NCBI RefSeq assembly: GCF_008065375.1 | Contig: NZ_VJYI01000002.1 | Coordinates: 868,001 to 932,000 of the forward strand | Direction of reading: 5' to 3' | DNA: 64,000 bases | Source of the DNA: Nonomuraea sp. SYSU D8015 | GTDB lineage: Bacteria; Actinomycetota; Actinomycetes; Streptosporangiales; Streptosporangiaceae | In this document: one piece after another, positions 1 through 8,246 of the stretch | Layout of the letters: each line of letters starts with the position of its first letter | Position numbering within the stretch: position 1 is the first letter of the stretch | The notes under the pieces: generated by a model | What the model was told of the DNA's origin: nothing | The model's database searches: none | Seen by the model: only the letters and a program-made list of their open reading frames with translations | Program-made: the position numbers and the translations under genes

Positions 1-293
1 AAGAGCACGTCGAGGGAGACGCCCTCCCAGGTGGTGTCCAGCTTGGACCACTTGGTGACGCAGTGGATGTCGACCGTCGGGGTCTCCATCGGCAGAGCGG
101 TGAACTCCTCCCACGACCAGCGGTGGGTCCGCCCCGTCTCGGTGTCTATGGTGAACTCCCACCGGTCGAGCGGCACCCGCGGCGTCGGCCCCGCCGACAG
201 CACCGGGAAGTCCTCGACCAGGTATTGCCCCGGTGGCAGGCGGTCGTCGTCCCGCCTCTGCCGCCCGCGAAAACCGCGCGAAATGATGTTCAC
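1..293 (-). CDS. Sulfite-oxidase-like molybdopterin oxidoreductase, N-terminal part
   Basis: Only the first 97 codons are inside the window; the gene runs off the left edge. The translation has a basic start, then PPGQYLVEDFPVLSAG, a proline-rich stretch, a Trp-Glu-Phe motif and VDIHCVTKWSK. In this family the Cys of HCVTKWS is the residue expected to ligate molybdenum in the sulfite-oxidase fold. No Tat signal or haem domain is visible in this part, so a YuiH/YedY-like cytoplasmic enzyme is likely; the physiological substrate cannot be told. The GTG start is chosen because an in-frame TGA lies two codons upstream. Confidence 0.8.
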   Translation of the reverse strand, partial: MNIISRGFRGRQRRDDDRLPPGQYLVEDFPVLSAGPTPRVPLDRWEFTIDTETGRTHRWSWEEFTALPMETPTVDIHCVTKWSKLDTTWEGVSLDVL

Positions 294-312
294 GCCTCAT
301 TCCATCATGCGA

Positions 313-972
313 TCAGCTCCGCCGCGGAGTGACGAGGCCGGACTCGTACGCGAAAACCACGAGCTGGGCCCGGTCACGGGCCCGCAGCTTGGTCATCGCC
401 CTGCTGACGTGCGTCTTGGCGGTGGTCGGGCTGATCACCATGTGGGCGGCGATCTCGTCGTTGGACAGGCCGCGGGCCACCAGCGCCGTGACCTCGCGCT
501 CGCGGTTGGTCAGCACGTCGAGCCCCTCGGGCGCCGGTTCGGGGCGGCGGGCGACGTACTCGCCGATCAGGCGGCGGGTGATCGTGGGGGAGAGCAGCGC
601 GTCGCCGCGGGCCGCCACCCTGACGCCCTGCAGCAGGTCGCCGGGCTCGGTGTCCTTCACCAGGAAGCCGCAGGCGCCGGCCCGGAGCGCGTTGAAGACG
701 TACTCGTCGAGGCCGTAGTTGGTGAGGATCACGACGTGGACGTCGCCGAGCCGCTCGTCGGCGGCGATCCGCCGGGTCGCCTCGATGCCGTCCATCACCG
801 GCATCTGGATGTCGACGAGGGCGACGTCGGGCCGGTGCTCGAGGGCGAGCGCGAGGGCCTGCTCGCCGTTCGCCGCCTCGGCCACCACCTCGATGTCGTC
901 CTCGGCCTCGAGCAGGGCGCGGAAACCACCGCGGATGAGCGCCTGGTCGTCCACGAGCAGCACGCGGATCAC
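313..972 (-). CDS. NarL/LuxR-family response regulator
   Basis: 219 aa, the normal length for this family. An N-terminal receiver domain (about 1-120) has the acidic pair D8-D9, the phospho-acceptor D54 in ALVDIQMP and the conserved Lys of LVKDTEPG. A C-terminal LuxR-type helix-turn-helix (about 150-215) begins LTNREREV and continues GLSNDEIAAHM. Its ATG overlaps the stop of the upstream histidine kinase by 4 nt, so the two are translationally coupled and form one two-component system. Targets are unknown. The multicopper oxidase operon starting about 200 bp beyond the kinase, in the opposite direction, is a possible target but this is only inference from position. Confidence 0.93.
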   Translation of the reverse strand: MIRVLLVDDQALIRGGFRALLEAEDDIEVVAEAANGEQALALALEHRPDVALVDIQMPVMDGIEATRRIAADERLGDVHVVILTNYGLDEYVFNALRAGACGFLVKDTEPGDLLQGVRVAARGDALLSPTITRRLIGEYVARRPEPAPEGLDVLTNREREVTALVARGLSNDEIAAHMVISPTTAKTHVSRAMTKLRARDRAQLVVFAYESGLVTPRRS

Positions 973-2174
973 GAGAGTTCTCCTAGGGCAAGCTCGGGGC
1001 GTACGGGTTCTCCCAGAGGCAGCTCGGCGCGTACGGTGAAGCCGCCCTCAGGGCGGGGCTCGGCCCGCAGCCGGCCGCCGAGCGCCGCGACGCGCTCGCG
1101 CATGCCGAGCAGGCCCGTGCCGGGCACGGGTGGCGCGTCCGGGTCGGCCTGGCCGTCGTCGTCCACCTGCACGACCAGCTCGTCGTCCGCGTAGTCGATG
1201 CGCACAGCCGCGGCGGCCCCGCCGCTGTGCCTGGAGACGTTGGTGAGCGCCTCCTGGACGATCCGGTACGCGGCCCGGTCGACCTCGGCCGGCAGCTCCC
1301 GGCGCGTGCCGGAGATCGTCACCGTGGCCGGCAGCCCGGTCGAGCGGGCCCGCTCCACCAGGTCGCCGAGCCGGTCGAGGCCGCTGACCTGGGCCTCGCC
1401 GTCGGAGCCGTCCGAGCCGTCGGAGTGGCGCAGCACCTCCAGGGTGGCACGCAGCTCGCGCATGGCGTCCGCGCTGGCCTCCTGGATGGCCAGCAGCGCG
1501 GCGGGCACCTCCTCGCCGCGCTTGCGTGCCAGGTGGACGGCCACTCCGGCCTGGACCTTGATGACCGAGATGCTGTGGGTGAGCGAGTCGTGCAGCTCTC
1601 TGGCGATGCGCAGCCGCTCCTCGCCCGCGCGGCGCCGGGCCATCTCCTCCCGGGTGCGCTCGGCCTCGGCGGCGCGCTTCTCGACCTGTTCCACGTACGC
1701 CTGCCGGTGCTGGGCCACCGTCGCCGTCACGCCGGCCGCCAGGAACCATCCGACCAGCAGCGTGGTGGTCCCGAGGCTTTCCCCGCTCCCGTCGAAGTCG
1801 GGCAGGTTCGCCAGCAGGTTGCCGCCCAGGAACACCACGCTCGCCAGCGCCGCCGCCAGCCGATGGCTGGCCCTGACCGCGAAGAACACCGACACCAGCA
1901 CCGGAAAAGCGGCCGGCGGGCCCGTCTGGAGGTGCGCCGCGATCACGAGCATGCAGGGCGTGGTGACGAGCAACGGCAGCAGGGGCGCCCATCGCCAGGT
2001 GACGAGCACGAGGGAGCCGGCGAGGACGGCCGCGAGGTCCAGCGCGCCCGCCCCCGGCGACTCGAACACGGCCAACGACAGCAGCACGGCCACCGTCGCG
2101 GCGAGCAGGCCGTCCCTGGCGAGCGGCCGCCACCGGTCCAGAGAGCTCATCCCTGCAGAGTAGGGCGTTTTCAC
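969..2174 (-). CDS. NarL-type sensor histidine kinase
   Basis: 401 aa. Four to five hydrophobic segments fill residues 20-155 with no large extracellular domain, so it probably senses a signal in or at the membrane. A short coiled linker (160-185) leads to a HisKA_3 dimerisation box ARELHDSLTHS with phospho-acceptor H195. A HATPase_c domain follows, with an N-box around EALTNVSRHS and a G-box GTGLLGMRERV. The GTG start is preferred over the internal ATG at residue 9 because GCGGAGG sits 8 nt before it. The run GSDGSDG between the DHp and ATPase domains is low complexity. Operon with the response regulator through a 4-nt overlap. Confidence 0.92.
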   Translation of the reverse strand: MKTPYSAGMSSLDRWRPLARDGLLAATVAVLLSLAVFESPGAGALDLAAVLAGSLVLVTWRWAPLLPLLVTTPCMLVIAAHLQTGPPAAFPVLVSVFFAVRASHRLAAALASVVFLGGNLLANLPDFDGSGESLGTTTLLVGWFLAAGVTATVAQHRQAYVEQVEKRAAEAERTREEMARRRAGEERLRIARELHDSLTHSISVIKVQAGVAVHLARKRGEEVPAALLAIQEASADAMRELRATLEVLRHSDGSDGSDGEAQVSGLDRLGDLVERARSTGLPATVTISGTRRELPAEVDRAAYRIVQEALTNVSRHSGGAAAAVRIDYADDELVVQVDDDGQADPDAPPVPGTGLLGMRERVAALGGRLRAEPRPEGGFTVRAELPLGEPVRPELALGELS

Positions 2175-2369
2175 GCGGCGATCCTCCGCAGGAGGGCGTA
2201 ATCGGTCGCTACTTCCTGCGTAGTACGTCCCGCTGTTCCTGCTTCGGGGGCGTCAGTGCAGAAGCATCCCCGTGCACGACGACCGCGGACCGTCCGGAAC
2301 AGCACGATGACGACCCATGGACACGACCAGAAACGACCGTGCCGAAGCCCCCGCCACAGGAGGACGATC

Positions 2370-2762
2370 ATGACCGCGCACCAGACCGTCGCACCCGCTT
2401 CCTGGACCGCCCAGGCGCTCCGGGCCGTGGTGGTCCTGCACGTCGTCGCGCTGCTGTTCCAGTCGGTGACGGCGGGAATGCTGCTGTCCTCGCCCGGCGG
2501 CCGCGGGCTGCACGTGGCTTCGGGCCTCGCCCTGGCCCTCATCGGCCTCCTGCACCTCATCGTCGCGATCATGGTGTGGCGGCCGGGCGGCGGGCCGGCG
2601 GGGTTCATGATCGCGGCCGCGTTGCTGCTGGTGGGCACGATCCTGGCGGCGGTGCTCGGCATGGCCGGCGTGAAGTCCGTTCACCTGCCGCTCGGGGTGC
2701 TGTTGTTCGGCGGCGGGGTCGCGCAGCTCGGCCGGGTGCTGGCGCGGCCGGCTTCGCCGTGA
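2370..2762 (+). CDS. Small four-helix membrane protein
   Basis: 130 aa, almost entirely four hydrophobic helices (about 12-35, 45-65, 75-95, 105-125) separated by short loops. The ATG is preceded by ACAGGAGG 6-7 nt upstream, which fixes the start. Its TGA overlaps the GTG of the multicopper oxidase (GTGA), so the two are co-translated. No family is recognised with certainty. By context it could be a membrane partner for the exported copper oxidase or a redox/metal stress protein, but no metal-binding or catalytic motif is visible. Confidence 0.75.
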   Translation: MTAHQTVAPASWTAQALRAVVVLHVVALLFQSVTAGMLLSSPGGRGLHVASGLALALIGLLHLIVAIMVWRPGGGPAGFMIAAALLLVGTILAAVLGMAGVKSVHLPLGVLLFGGGVAQLGRVLARPASP

Positions 2763-4219
2763 ACCCGAGCCGGCGCGACGTGCTGCGCCTTCTGGGGCTC
2801 GGCGCGGTGGCGGTGTCGGGGGTGTCCGGTTGCTCGCTGCTCGCCGGCACCCCGCAGCCTCAGCTGCTCGCGAGTGCCGCTCCCCTTCCGCAGCCCTACA
2901 GGGTGCCGTTGCCCGTTCCCGAGGTGGCGAAGCCGGTTCGGAGCGCGGGCGGGGCCGACTACTACGAGCTGGTCGAGCGGGTGGCCGAGGTGGAGCTGGT
3001 GCCTGAGCTTCGTACCCAGATATGGGGATACGGCGGGCAGTTCCCGGGGCCGACCATCGTGGCCCGCAGCGGTCGCCGTACCGTCGTCAAGCTGGTCAAC
3101 CAGCTCGGCGCGCCGACCGTGCTGCACCTGCACGGCGGGCACACGCCGCCGGAGTCCGACGGCTTCCCGACGGACCTGGTGGCGCCGGGGGCGGCGCGCG
3201 AGTACGCGTTCCCCCTGGAGCAGCGCGCCGCCACGCTCTGGTACCACGACCATCGCATGGACTACACCGGGCCCCAGGTCTGGCGCGGGCTGGCCGGGAT
3301 GTTCCTGGTGCGTGACGCCGAGGAGGAGGCGTTGCCGCTGCCCGCGGGGGAGCGGGACGTGCCGCTGCTCATCTGCGACCGGTCGTTCGCCGCCGACGGC
3401 ACCCTGCTGTATCCGGCGCTGGGCGACCGGCCGGGCGTCAAGGAGGGCTACATGGGCGGCGTGCTCGGCGACGTGATCCTGGTGAACGGGGCGCCGTGGC
3501 CGGAGCTGCGAGTGGCCAGGGCTCGGTATCGGCTGCGGCTGTGCAACGCCTCCAACGCGCGGGCGTACGAGCTTGCCACCGGCAGGCCGATGATCCAGAT
3601 CGGCAGTGACGGCGGGCTGCTGAGCGCGCCCCGCACGGTGCGACAGATCCGGCTCGCCCCGGGCGAGCGGGCGGACATGGTCATCGACTTCTCCGCCTAC
3701 AAGCTCGGTCAGCACGTCGAGCTGCGGAATCTGGCCGGGGAAGGCGCGCAGGCGCGGGTGATGCGGTTCGCGGTGGACCGCGACGAGGCCGACGACTCGG
3801 GCGTGCCGGGGCGGCTGTCCACGGTGGAGGCGCTCGATCCCGGCAAGGCGACCGTGACGCGGGACTTCGAGTTCAGCAGCGGCAGCATGCACGGCGGCAC
3901 CGGCTGGCTGATCAACGGCCGGCCGTTCGACCCGAAGCGCATGGAGGCCAGGCCCAAGCTCGGGGACGTCGAGGTGTGGCGGCTGACCAGCGACGTGGCC
4001 CACCCGGTGCACCTGCACCTCGACCACTTCCAGGTGCTGTCGGTCAACGGCGAGCGGCCGGCGGGGCCGCCGGAGTGGAAGGACACCGTCGAGCTGCGCG
4101 ACGCCCAGACCGTGGAGATCGTCACGAGGTTCACCGACTACCGGGGCCGTTACGTGCTGCACTGCCACAACCTGGAACACGAGGACATGGCGATGATGGC
4201 GAGCTTCGAAGTCGTATGA
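2759..4219 (+). CDS. Tat-exported lipoprotein multicopper oxidase
   Basis: 486 aa, CueO/FtsP/CotA-type. The N-terminus has a twin-arginine motif (SRRDVLRLL) and a hydrophobic core ending in a lipobox-like VSGC at about residue 23-26. This suggests Tat export of the folded, copper-loaded enzyme followed by lipid anchoring. Copper-ligand signatures are complete: HLHGGH, WYHDHR, HPVHLHL and HCHNLEHEDMAMM, giving a type 1 site plus a trinuclear centre. Likely reaction is four-electron reduction of O2 coupled to oxidation of cuprous ion, phenols or bilirubin-like substrates. The GTG start overlaps the stop of the upstream membrane protein by 4 nt. Confidence 0.93.
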   Translation: MNPSRRDVLRLLGLGAVAVSGVSGCSLLAGTPQPQLLASAAPLPQPYRVPLPVPEVAKPVRSAGGADYYELVERVAEVELVPELRTQIWGYGGQFPGPTIVARSGRRTVVKLVNQLGAPTVLHLHGGHTPPESDGFPTDLVAPGAAREYAFPLEQRAATLWYHDHRMDYTGPQVWRGLAGMFLVRDAEEEALPLPAGERDVPLLICDRSFAADGTLLYPALGDRPGVKEGYMGGVLGDVILVNGAPWPELRVARARYRLRLCNASNARAYELATGRPMIQIGSDGGLLSAPRTVRQIRLAPGERADMVIDFSAYKLGQHVELRNLAGEGAQARVMRFAVDRDEADDSGVPGRLSTVEALDPGKATVTRDFEFSSGSMHGGTGWLINGRPFDPKRMEARPKLGDVEVWRLTSDVAHPVHLHLDHFQVLSVNGERPAGPPEWKDTVELRDAQTVEIVTRFTDYRGRYVLHCHNLEHEDMAMMASFEVV

Positions 4220-4258
4220 AGGAGGCCACGCACGAGGTGCGCGAAAGGAGACGCTTAT

Positions 4259-6631
4259 GTGGGCGCCAGGACGCCGCGACGGGAAGACGCCAGGCTGCTG
4301 ACCGGCAGAGGCAGGTACGTCGGCAACGTGCGCCTGCCGGGCGCCGCCCACGCCTGTGTCGTCCGCAGCCCCATCCCCCACGGCCGGCTGCTCGGCTGCG
4401 ACGCCAAGGCGGCCTGGGCGGTCGAGGGCGTGCTCGACGTGATCACCCCCGCCGACGCCGCCGATCTGCGCCTGCCGTGCGTCCACATGGCGCCGGGCCA
4501 GCGGATCACGTCGTACCGGGTGCTGGACGAGGCGATCAGGTACACGGGCCAGCCGCTCGCCGTCGTGGTCGCCCGCACGCCGGAGGCCGCCAGGGACGCG
4601 GCCGACCTGGTCGACCTGGAGCTCGACGAGCTGCCAGCCGTGGTCGGGGCGGAGCGGGCGCTGGCCGAGGACGCCCCGCTGCTCTACCCCGAATGGGGCA
4701 CCAACGTGCTGACCGACTTCACGCTCGGCGACCCCGACTGCGCGGCCGCCGTGGAGGGCGCCGAGCACGTCGTGGAGATGACGTTCAGGATGGGCCGCGT
4801 CTCGCCGTACCCCATGGAGCCGCGCGGCGTGGTGGCCTCCTACTCCGACGAGCAGCTGGTCGTCCACATCTCCACCCAGGCGCCGCACCACGTGCGCGAG
4901 CACCTGGCGGACGCTTTCGGGCTCTCCCACGACCGGATACGCGTGATCGGCGGCGACACGGGCGGCGGATTCGGCGGCAAGGAGCACGTCTACCCCGACG
5001 AGGCGCTCATCTGCCTGGCCGCCATGCGCCTGGGCCGCCCGGTGAGCTGGACCGAGTCGCCCGGCGACCGCCTGCTGGCCACGCTGCCCGCACGGGCCGC
5101 CGTGCACCGGGGGCGGCTGGCTCTCGACGGCGACGGGCGGTTCGTGGCGTTGCAGGTGGACGTGGTCGGCGACATCGGCGCTCACCCGTCGAACACCGGC
5201 GCCTCGACGGCCGCGGTCACGGCCACGCTGCTGCCGGGACCGTATCGGTTCGACCGGGTCGCGGTCCGGGTGCGCGGTGTGGTCACCACCACCACGCCCA
5301 TCGGCTCCTACCGCGGCTTCGGCCAGCCCGAGGGCACGCTGACCAGGGAACGGCTGATCGACGAGGCGGCCCGCAGGCTGGGGATCGACCGGATCGAGCT
5401 GCGGCTGCGCAATCTGCTGGGGCCGGACGAGCTGCCCTTCACGACGCGCGTCTACCAGCGGTACGACTCCGGCGACTACCCGCAGGCCCTGCGCACCCTC
5501 CACCACCTTGTACGCGAGGGAGTGCCGTTGCCTGGAGGAGGAGCGACGAAGGAGCGACGGGGGAAGGCGGCGGCATCTGGCGACCGAGCCGCCTCACGAA
5601 GTGAGGCCATGAGCACGCCGGTGGAGAAGGACGACGGGCGCAGGCGCGGCATCGGCTACTCCTGCCACGTGGAGAGCACCGGTCTCGGGCCGTCGATGGA
5701 GCTCAAGGCCACCGGCATCATGGCCGGCGGCTACGAAACGGCCGTCCTGAGGATGGAGCAGGACGCGTCCGTGGTCGTGTCGGCCGGGGTGGCGCCCATC
5801 GGGCAGGGCATCGAGACGGCGCTGGCCCAGCTCGCGGCCGACCGGGTGGGAGTGCCGATCGACCGGGTCCGGGTGGTGCTGGGCGACACGGCGGCGACGC
5901 CGTACTCGTCGCTCGGGTCGATCGCCAGCCGCGCGCTGGCGATCGGCGGCGGGGCGCTCACCCAGGCCGCCGCCCGGCTGCGCGACAAACTCGTGGCCAT
6001 CGCCGCGCACCGGCTGGAGGCCGCACCCGCCGACCTGGAGATCGCCGACGGCGCGGTACGCGTCAAAGGCGACCCCCAAGCGTCCCTGACGCTGCGTGAG
6101 CTGGCCACGTCGGCGTGGCGCGGCTGGGACCTGCCCGAGGGCATGTCGCCCGGGCTGGAGGAGCGGGTCAGCTACGACCCGGCCCACTACACCGTCGCCT
6201 ACGGCGCCCACGCGGCGGCCGTGGCCGTCGACCCGGAGACGGGCGCGGTCGAGGTGGAGCGCTACTGGGTGGTCAACGACGCCGGCGTGCTGGTCAACCC
6301 GGCCGTGGTGGAGGGGCAGATCCACGGCGGCGTGGCCCAGGGCATCGGCGAGGCGCTGACCGAGGAGATCCTCTACACCGAGGACGGCCAGCCGGTCACC
6401 GACTACCTGCTGCCGACCACGCGGGAGATCCCGGACATCACTGTCGTGATGCTGGAGACGCCTTCACCGGTCACGCCGGGCGGCATGAAGGGTGTGGGCG
6501 AGGCCGGCACCATCGGTCCGCCGGCCGCCATCGCCAACGCGGTCGCGGACGCCGTCCCGGAGATCGCCGACAGGGTCACGGACGTCCCCCTGACCCCGTC
6601 GGTCGTGTGGTCCCTCCTTCGGAGGCCCTGA
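4259..6631 (+). CDS. Xanthine-dehydrogenase-family molybdenum-binding subunit (CoxL-like)
   Basis: 790 aa. The order is that of the large subunit of molybdenum hydroxylases: an N-terminal Ald_Xan_dh a/b-hammerhead (about 10-110) followed by the two Moco-binding domains. Visible motifs are GGGFGGKEH, the loop GSYRGFGQPEG and the C-terminal MKGVGEAG, whose Glu (about residue 747) is the expected base. The AYRCSFR loop of true Cu-Mo CO dehydrogenase is absent. No FAD or 2Fe-2S subunit gene is adjacent, so partners must be encoded elsewhere. GAAAGGAG precedes the GTG by 8 nt. Residues about 421-450 are an alanine/arginine-rich insert encoded by a repeat-like DNA segment, described separately. Substrate unknown; likely an aldehyde or N-heterocycle. 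Confidence 0.9.
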   Translation: MGARTPRREDARLLTGRGRYVGNVRLPGAAHACVVRSPIPHGRLLGCDAKAAWAVEGVLDVITPADAADLRLPCVHMAPGQRITSYRVLDEAIRYTGQPLAVVVARTPEAARDAADLVDLELDELPAVVGAERALAEDAPLLYPEWGTNVLTDFTLGDPDCAAAVEGAEHVVEMTFRMGRVSPYPMEPRGVVASYSDEQLVVHISTQAPHHVREHLADAFGLSHDRIRVIGGDTGGGFGGKEHVYPDEALICLAAMRLGRPVSWTESPGDRLLATLPARAAVHRGRLALDGDGRFVALQVDVVGDIGAHPSNTGASTAAVTATLLPGPYRFDRVAVRVRGVVTTTTPIGSYRGFGQPEGTLTRERLIDEAARRLGIDRIELRLRNLLGPDELPFTTRVYQRYDSGDYPQALRTLHHLVREGVPLPGGGATKERRGKAAASGDRAASRSEAMSTPVEKDDGRRRGIGYSCHVESTGLGPSMELKATGIMAGGYETAVLRMEQDASVVVSAGVAPIGQGIETALAQLAADRVGVPIDRVRVVLGDTAATPYSSLGSIASRALAIGGGALTQAAARLRDKLVAIAAHRLEAAPADLEIADGAVRVKGDPQASLTLRELATSAWRGWDLPEGMSPGLEERVSYDPAHYTVAYGAHAAAVAVDPETGAVEVERYWVVNDAGVLVNPAVVEGQIHGGVAQGIGEALTEEILYTEDGQPVTDYLLPTTREIPDITVVMLETPSPVTPGGMKGVGEAGTIGPPAAIANAVADAVPEIADRVTDVPLTPSVVWSLLRRP
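5533..5607. repeat. Repeat-like in-frame insert in the Mo-hydroxylase gene
   Basis: The segment carries a short direct repeat (GGAGCGACGA followed by GGAGCGACGG) and ends in a perfect hairpin, GCCTCAC-GAA-GTGAGGC at 5591-5607. It encodes an Ala/Arg/Ser-rich stretch that does not resemble the helical linker normally found between the two Moco domains. Composition and hairpin suggest a small palindromic repeat element that entered the gene without breaking the frame. That origin is inference; no second copy is present in this window. Confidence 0.45.
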
Positions 6632-6637
6632 CCTGGC

Positions 6638-6943
6638 TCACTCCTCCTCGATGGGCTTGCGCTCGACCGGGCGCATGCTCTCGGCCAGCCCTGTTCTGCG
6701 GCCCTGCCGACGGTGCTGGCGCATCCGCTCGTCCTCGGTCCGGTCCGGAGCGGGATCGACGGGTACGGAACGCAGGACCTCGGCCAGGCTGGCGTACTCG
6801 CCGAGCGGGAGCGTCCGCAGGGCGCGCTCCGCCTCCCAGGTGACCCCGTGGGTGCGGGCGTGCTCCAGGATCCTCTCCTTGTCCGCGGGGAAGTCCAGAT
6901 CGTTCAGCGCCTCCGCGACGGGTCGGGTGTCGTGCAGTTTCAT
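6638..6943 (-). CDS. DUF2795 family protein
   Basis: 101 aa. The central part LDFPADKERILEHARTHG and LRTLPLGEYASLAEVLRSV matches the DUF2795 pattern: a small all-helical domain common in actinobacteria, often near stress or nucleic-acid proteins. The remainder is a charged Arg/Glu-rich tail ending in PIEEE. The ATG giving MKLHDTRPV is chosen because the family begins near here. The open frame extends 37 codons upstream, but that part has no family likeness. It converges on the Mo-hydroxylase gene with a 6-nt gap. Function unknown. Confidence 0.75.
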   Translation of the reverse strand: MKLHDTRPVAEALNDLDFPADKERILEHARTHGVTWEAERALRTLPLGEYASLAEVLRSVPVDPAPDRTEDERMRQHRRQGRRTGLAESMRPVERKPIEEE

Positions 6944-7539
6944 CTGAATTGTGGCGCGGGGATACCTCGTCCTCCAGGACCGAGAGAAAGCGCCACCCCT
7001 CCCTTCGAAACAGTATGGAAAGGATCTGCAACAGTCGGTATCTCCGGCTCGCACCCACCCTCGTCCGGCCGCACGCTACCGGCCTCCCTTCAGCCAGGCA
7101 GACCGTGAGAACAAACCCACCCGGCTTCCAACCGGTGGTAGTTGACGTGGCCCTCCTACCCGTGTGGGCGACCTAAGTCATACAAATTGCGATTTCTGGC
7201 CGAAGATTCGACCCAAATGGGCTTCTCGTGCGTACACGTTTCGACAGCCGCTTTCGTTCATCCGGACCTCCACGAAAGAGAAGCCGTGCCGGAGTGACCA
7301 GACCCAGCCACCACCGATCGGGAGGTGACCTTGGTGATCCGCGACAAGCTGACGGTCCGCGCCGCCTACCGACGCGTTCGTGTGGACACCGTGCTGAGCT
7401 GGGTGCAGCGGCTGCGGCGACCGGCCTCCTCTTGCGCTGCGGCAGCGGCGGCCGCACCAAATGGAACCTCCCGCAAGCATCTGCGCGTGCTGCAGCGCGC
7501 TGACGGCCACGCCTACATGATCAACAAGGAAGAGTGTCC
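6944..7539. other. Long stretch without a supported gene
   Basis: Several short open frames exist on both strands but none shows a recognisable domain, a good ribosome site and sensible codon-position bias together. Local GC is lower around 7000-7280 than in flanking genes, which fits promoter and spacer DNA. Remnants of a decayed gene cannot be excluded. Confidence 0.4.
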
Positions 7540-7656
7540 ATGCCTACCCTGACGGCGCTTCGCCTGGTGGCGAACCGCGTTTCCCTGTCCCGCCACGCGG
7601 GAGCCCGTTTCCTCGCCGGCATGACAGCCGGATTACCCACGGAGAAGCCCCGATGA
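7540..7656 (+). CDS. Possible small coupled protein upstream of the ATPase gene
   Basis: A 38-codon frame starting MPTLTALRL and ending TEKPR. It has AAGGAAGAG about 6 nt before the ATG, and its TGA overlaps the ATG of the next gene (ATGA). Translational coupling to the anti-sigma-like ATPase is the main reason to list it. The peptide is basic and weakly amphipathic and no family is recognised. It may be a leader peptide rather than a functional protein. Confidence 0.35.
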   Translation: MPTLTALRLVANRVSLSRHAGARFLAGMTAGLPTEKPR

Positions 7657-8132
7657 CGACCACGCTGCGATCAGCTCCCCGGAGCAGGATGCGGAGGCAG
7701 CAGTACGCGTGGCCGCTGCGCAAGGACGCCCAGACGGTCGGACACGCACGAGCGATCCTCCGCACTGAACTGTCGGCCCTCGACCTTCCCACCGACCTCG
7801 TCTACGACGCCGTACTCATGGCAAGCGAACTGGTGACGAACGCTTTCATGTACGGCGACAGTCCCTACGAATTGATGCTCCTCGTGGACGCCAAGGAGAT
7901 CGTGTGCGGAGTGGTGGACGGCAGTCCGGTCCTGCCTGCTCCCTCGCCTCTCGACGTCCAAGCCGAGCACGGGCGCGGCCTGCGCATCATCGCCCGGCTC
8001 TCCGACGGCTTCTACGGTTGCCACCCCCAGCGTTACGTCACCGAGCCGGACCTCGTCGGCAAGGCAACCTGGTTCGCCCTGCCCCGCCAGGGCGCCCGCT
8101 GCAACGTGGTCCCCATCAGAGCTGGAACATAA
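7653..8132 (+). CDS. RsbW-like ATP-binding regulatory protein
   Basis: 159 aa consisting of one HATPase_c fold of the SpoIIAB/RsbW type. Motifs are the N-box ASELVTNAFMYG (about 50-61), the DGSP element and the G-box EHGRGLRII. There is no DHp domain and no membrane segment, so it is a soluble serine kinase or anti-sigma/anti-anti-sigma regulator. Streptomycetes and relatives carry dozens of such proteins, often beside XRE/DUF397 genes, which are absent here. No sigma factor or antagonist is adjacent, so its partner is unknown. The start overlaps the small upstream frame. Confidence 0.88.
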   Translation: MTTTLRSAPRSRMRRQQYAWPLRKDAQTVGHARAILRTELSALDLPTDLVYDAVLMASELVTNAFMYGDSPYELMLLVDAKEIVCGVVDGSPVLPAPSPLDVQAEHGRGLRIIARLSDGFYGCHPQRYVTEPDLVGKATWFALPRQGARCNVVPIRAGT

Positions 8133-8246
8133 CCCCACATTCATCTCAAAGTCAGGACTTTCGGAACGATCATGTGTAGGGTTTCAGCCGCATGCCGGGA
8201 ATGATCTTCGTCGAGTGGCGGGACCCGGCCCGTTCTGGAGGCTGAC

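Noticed and set aside
2681..5506. A very long open frame on the minus strand opposite the oxidase and hydroxylase genes
   Set aside because: It is an antisense shadow of two well-identified genes, caused by high GC at third codon positions; its translation is Arg/Gly/Pro/His-rich and matches no family.
4259..6631. True CO dehydrogenase large subunit
   Set aside because: The AYRCSFR active-site loop of the Cu-Mo enzyme is absent (GSYRGFGQ is found) and no coxS/coxM genes are adjacent.
7325..7552. Short plus-strand frame before the RsbW-like gene
   Set aside because: No ribosome site, a biased Ala-run composition and no family likeness; it is left out apart from the small coupled frame at its end.
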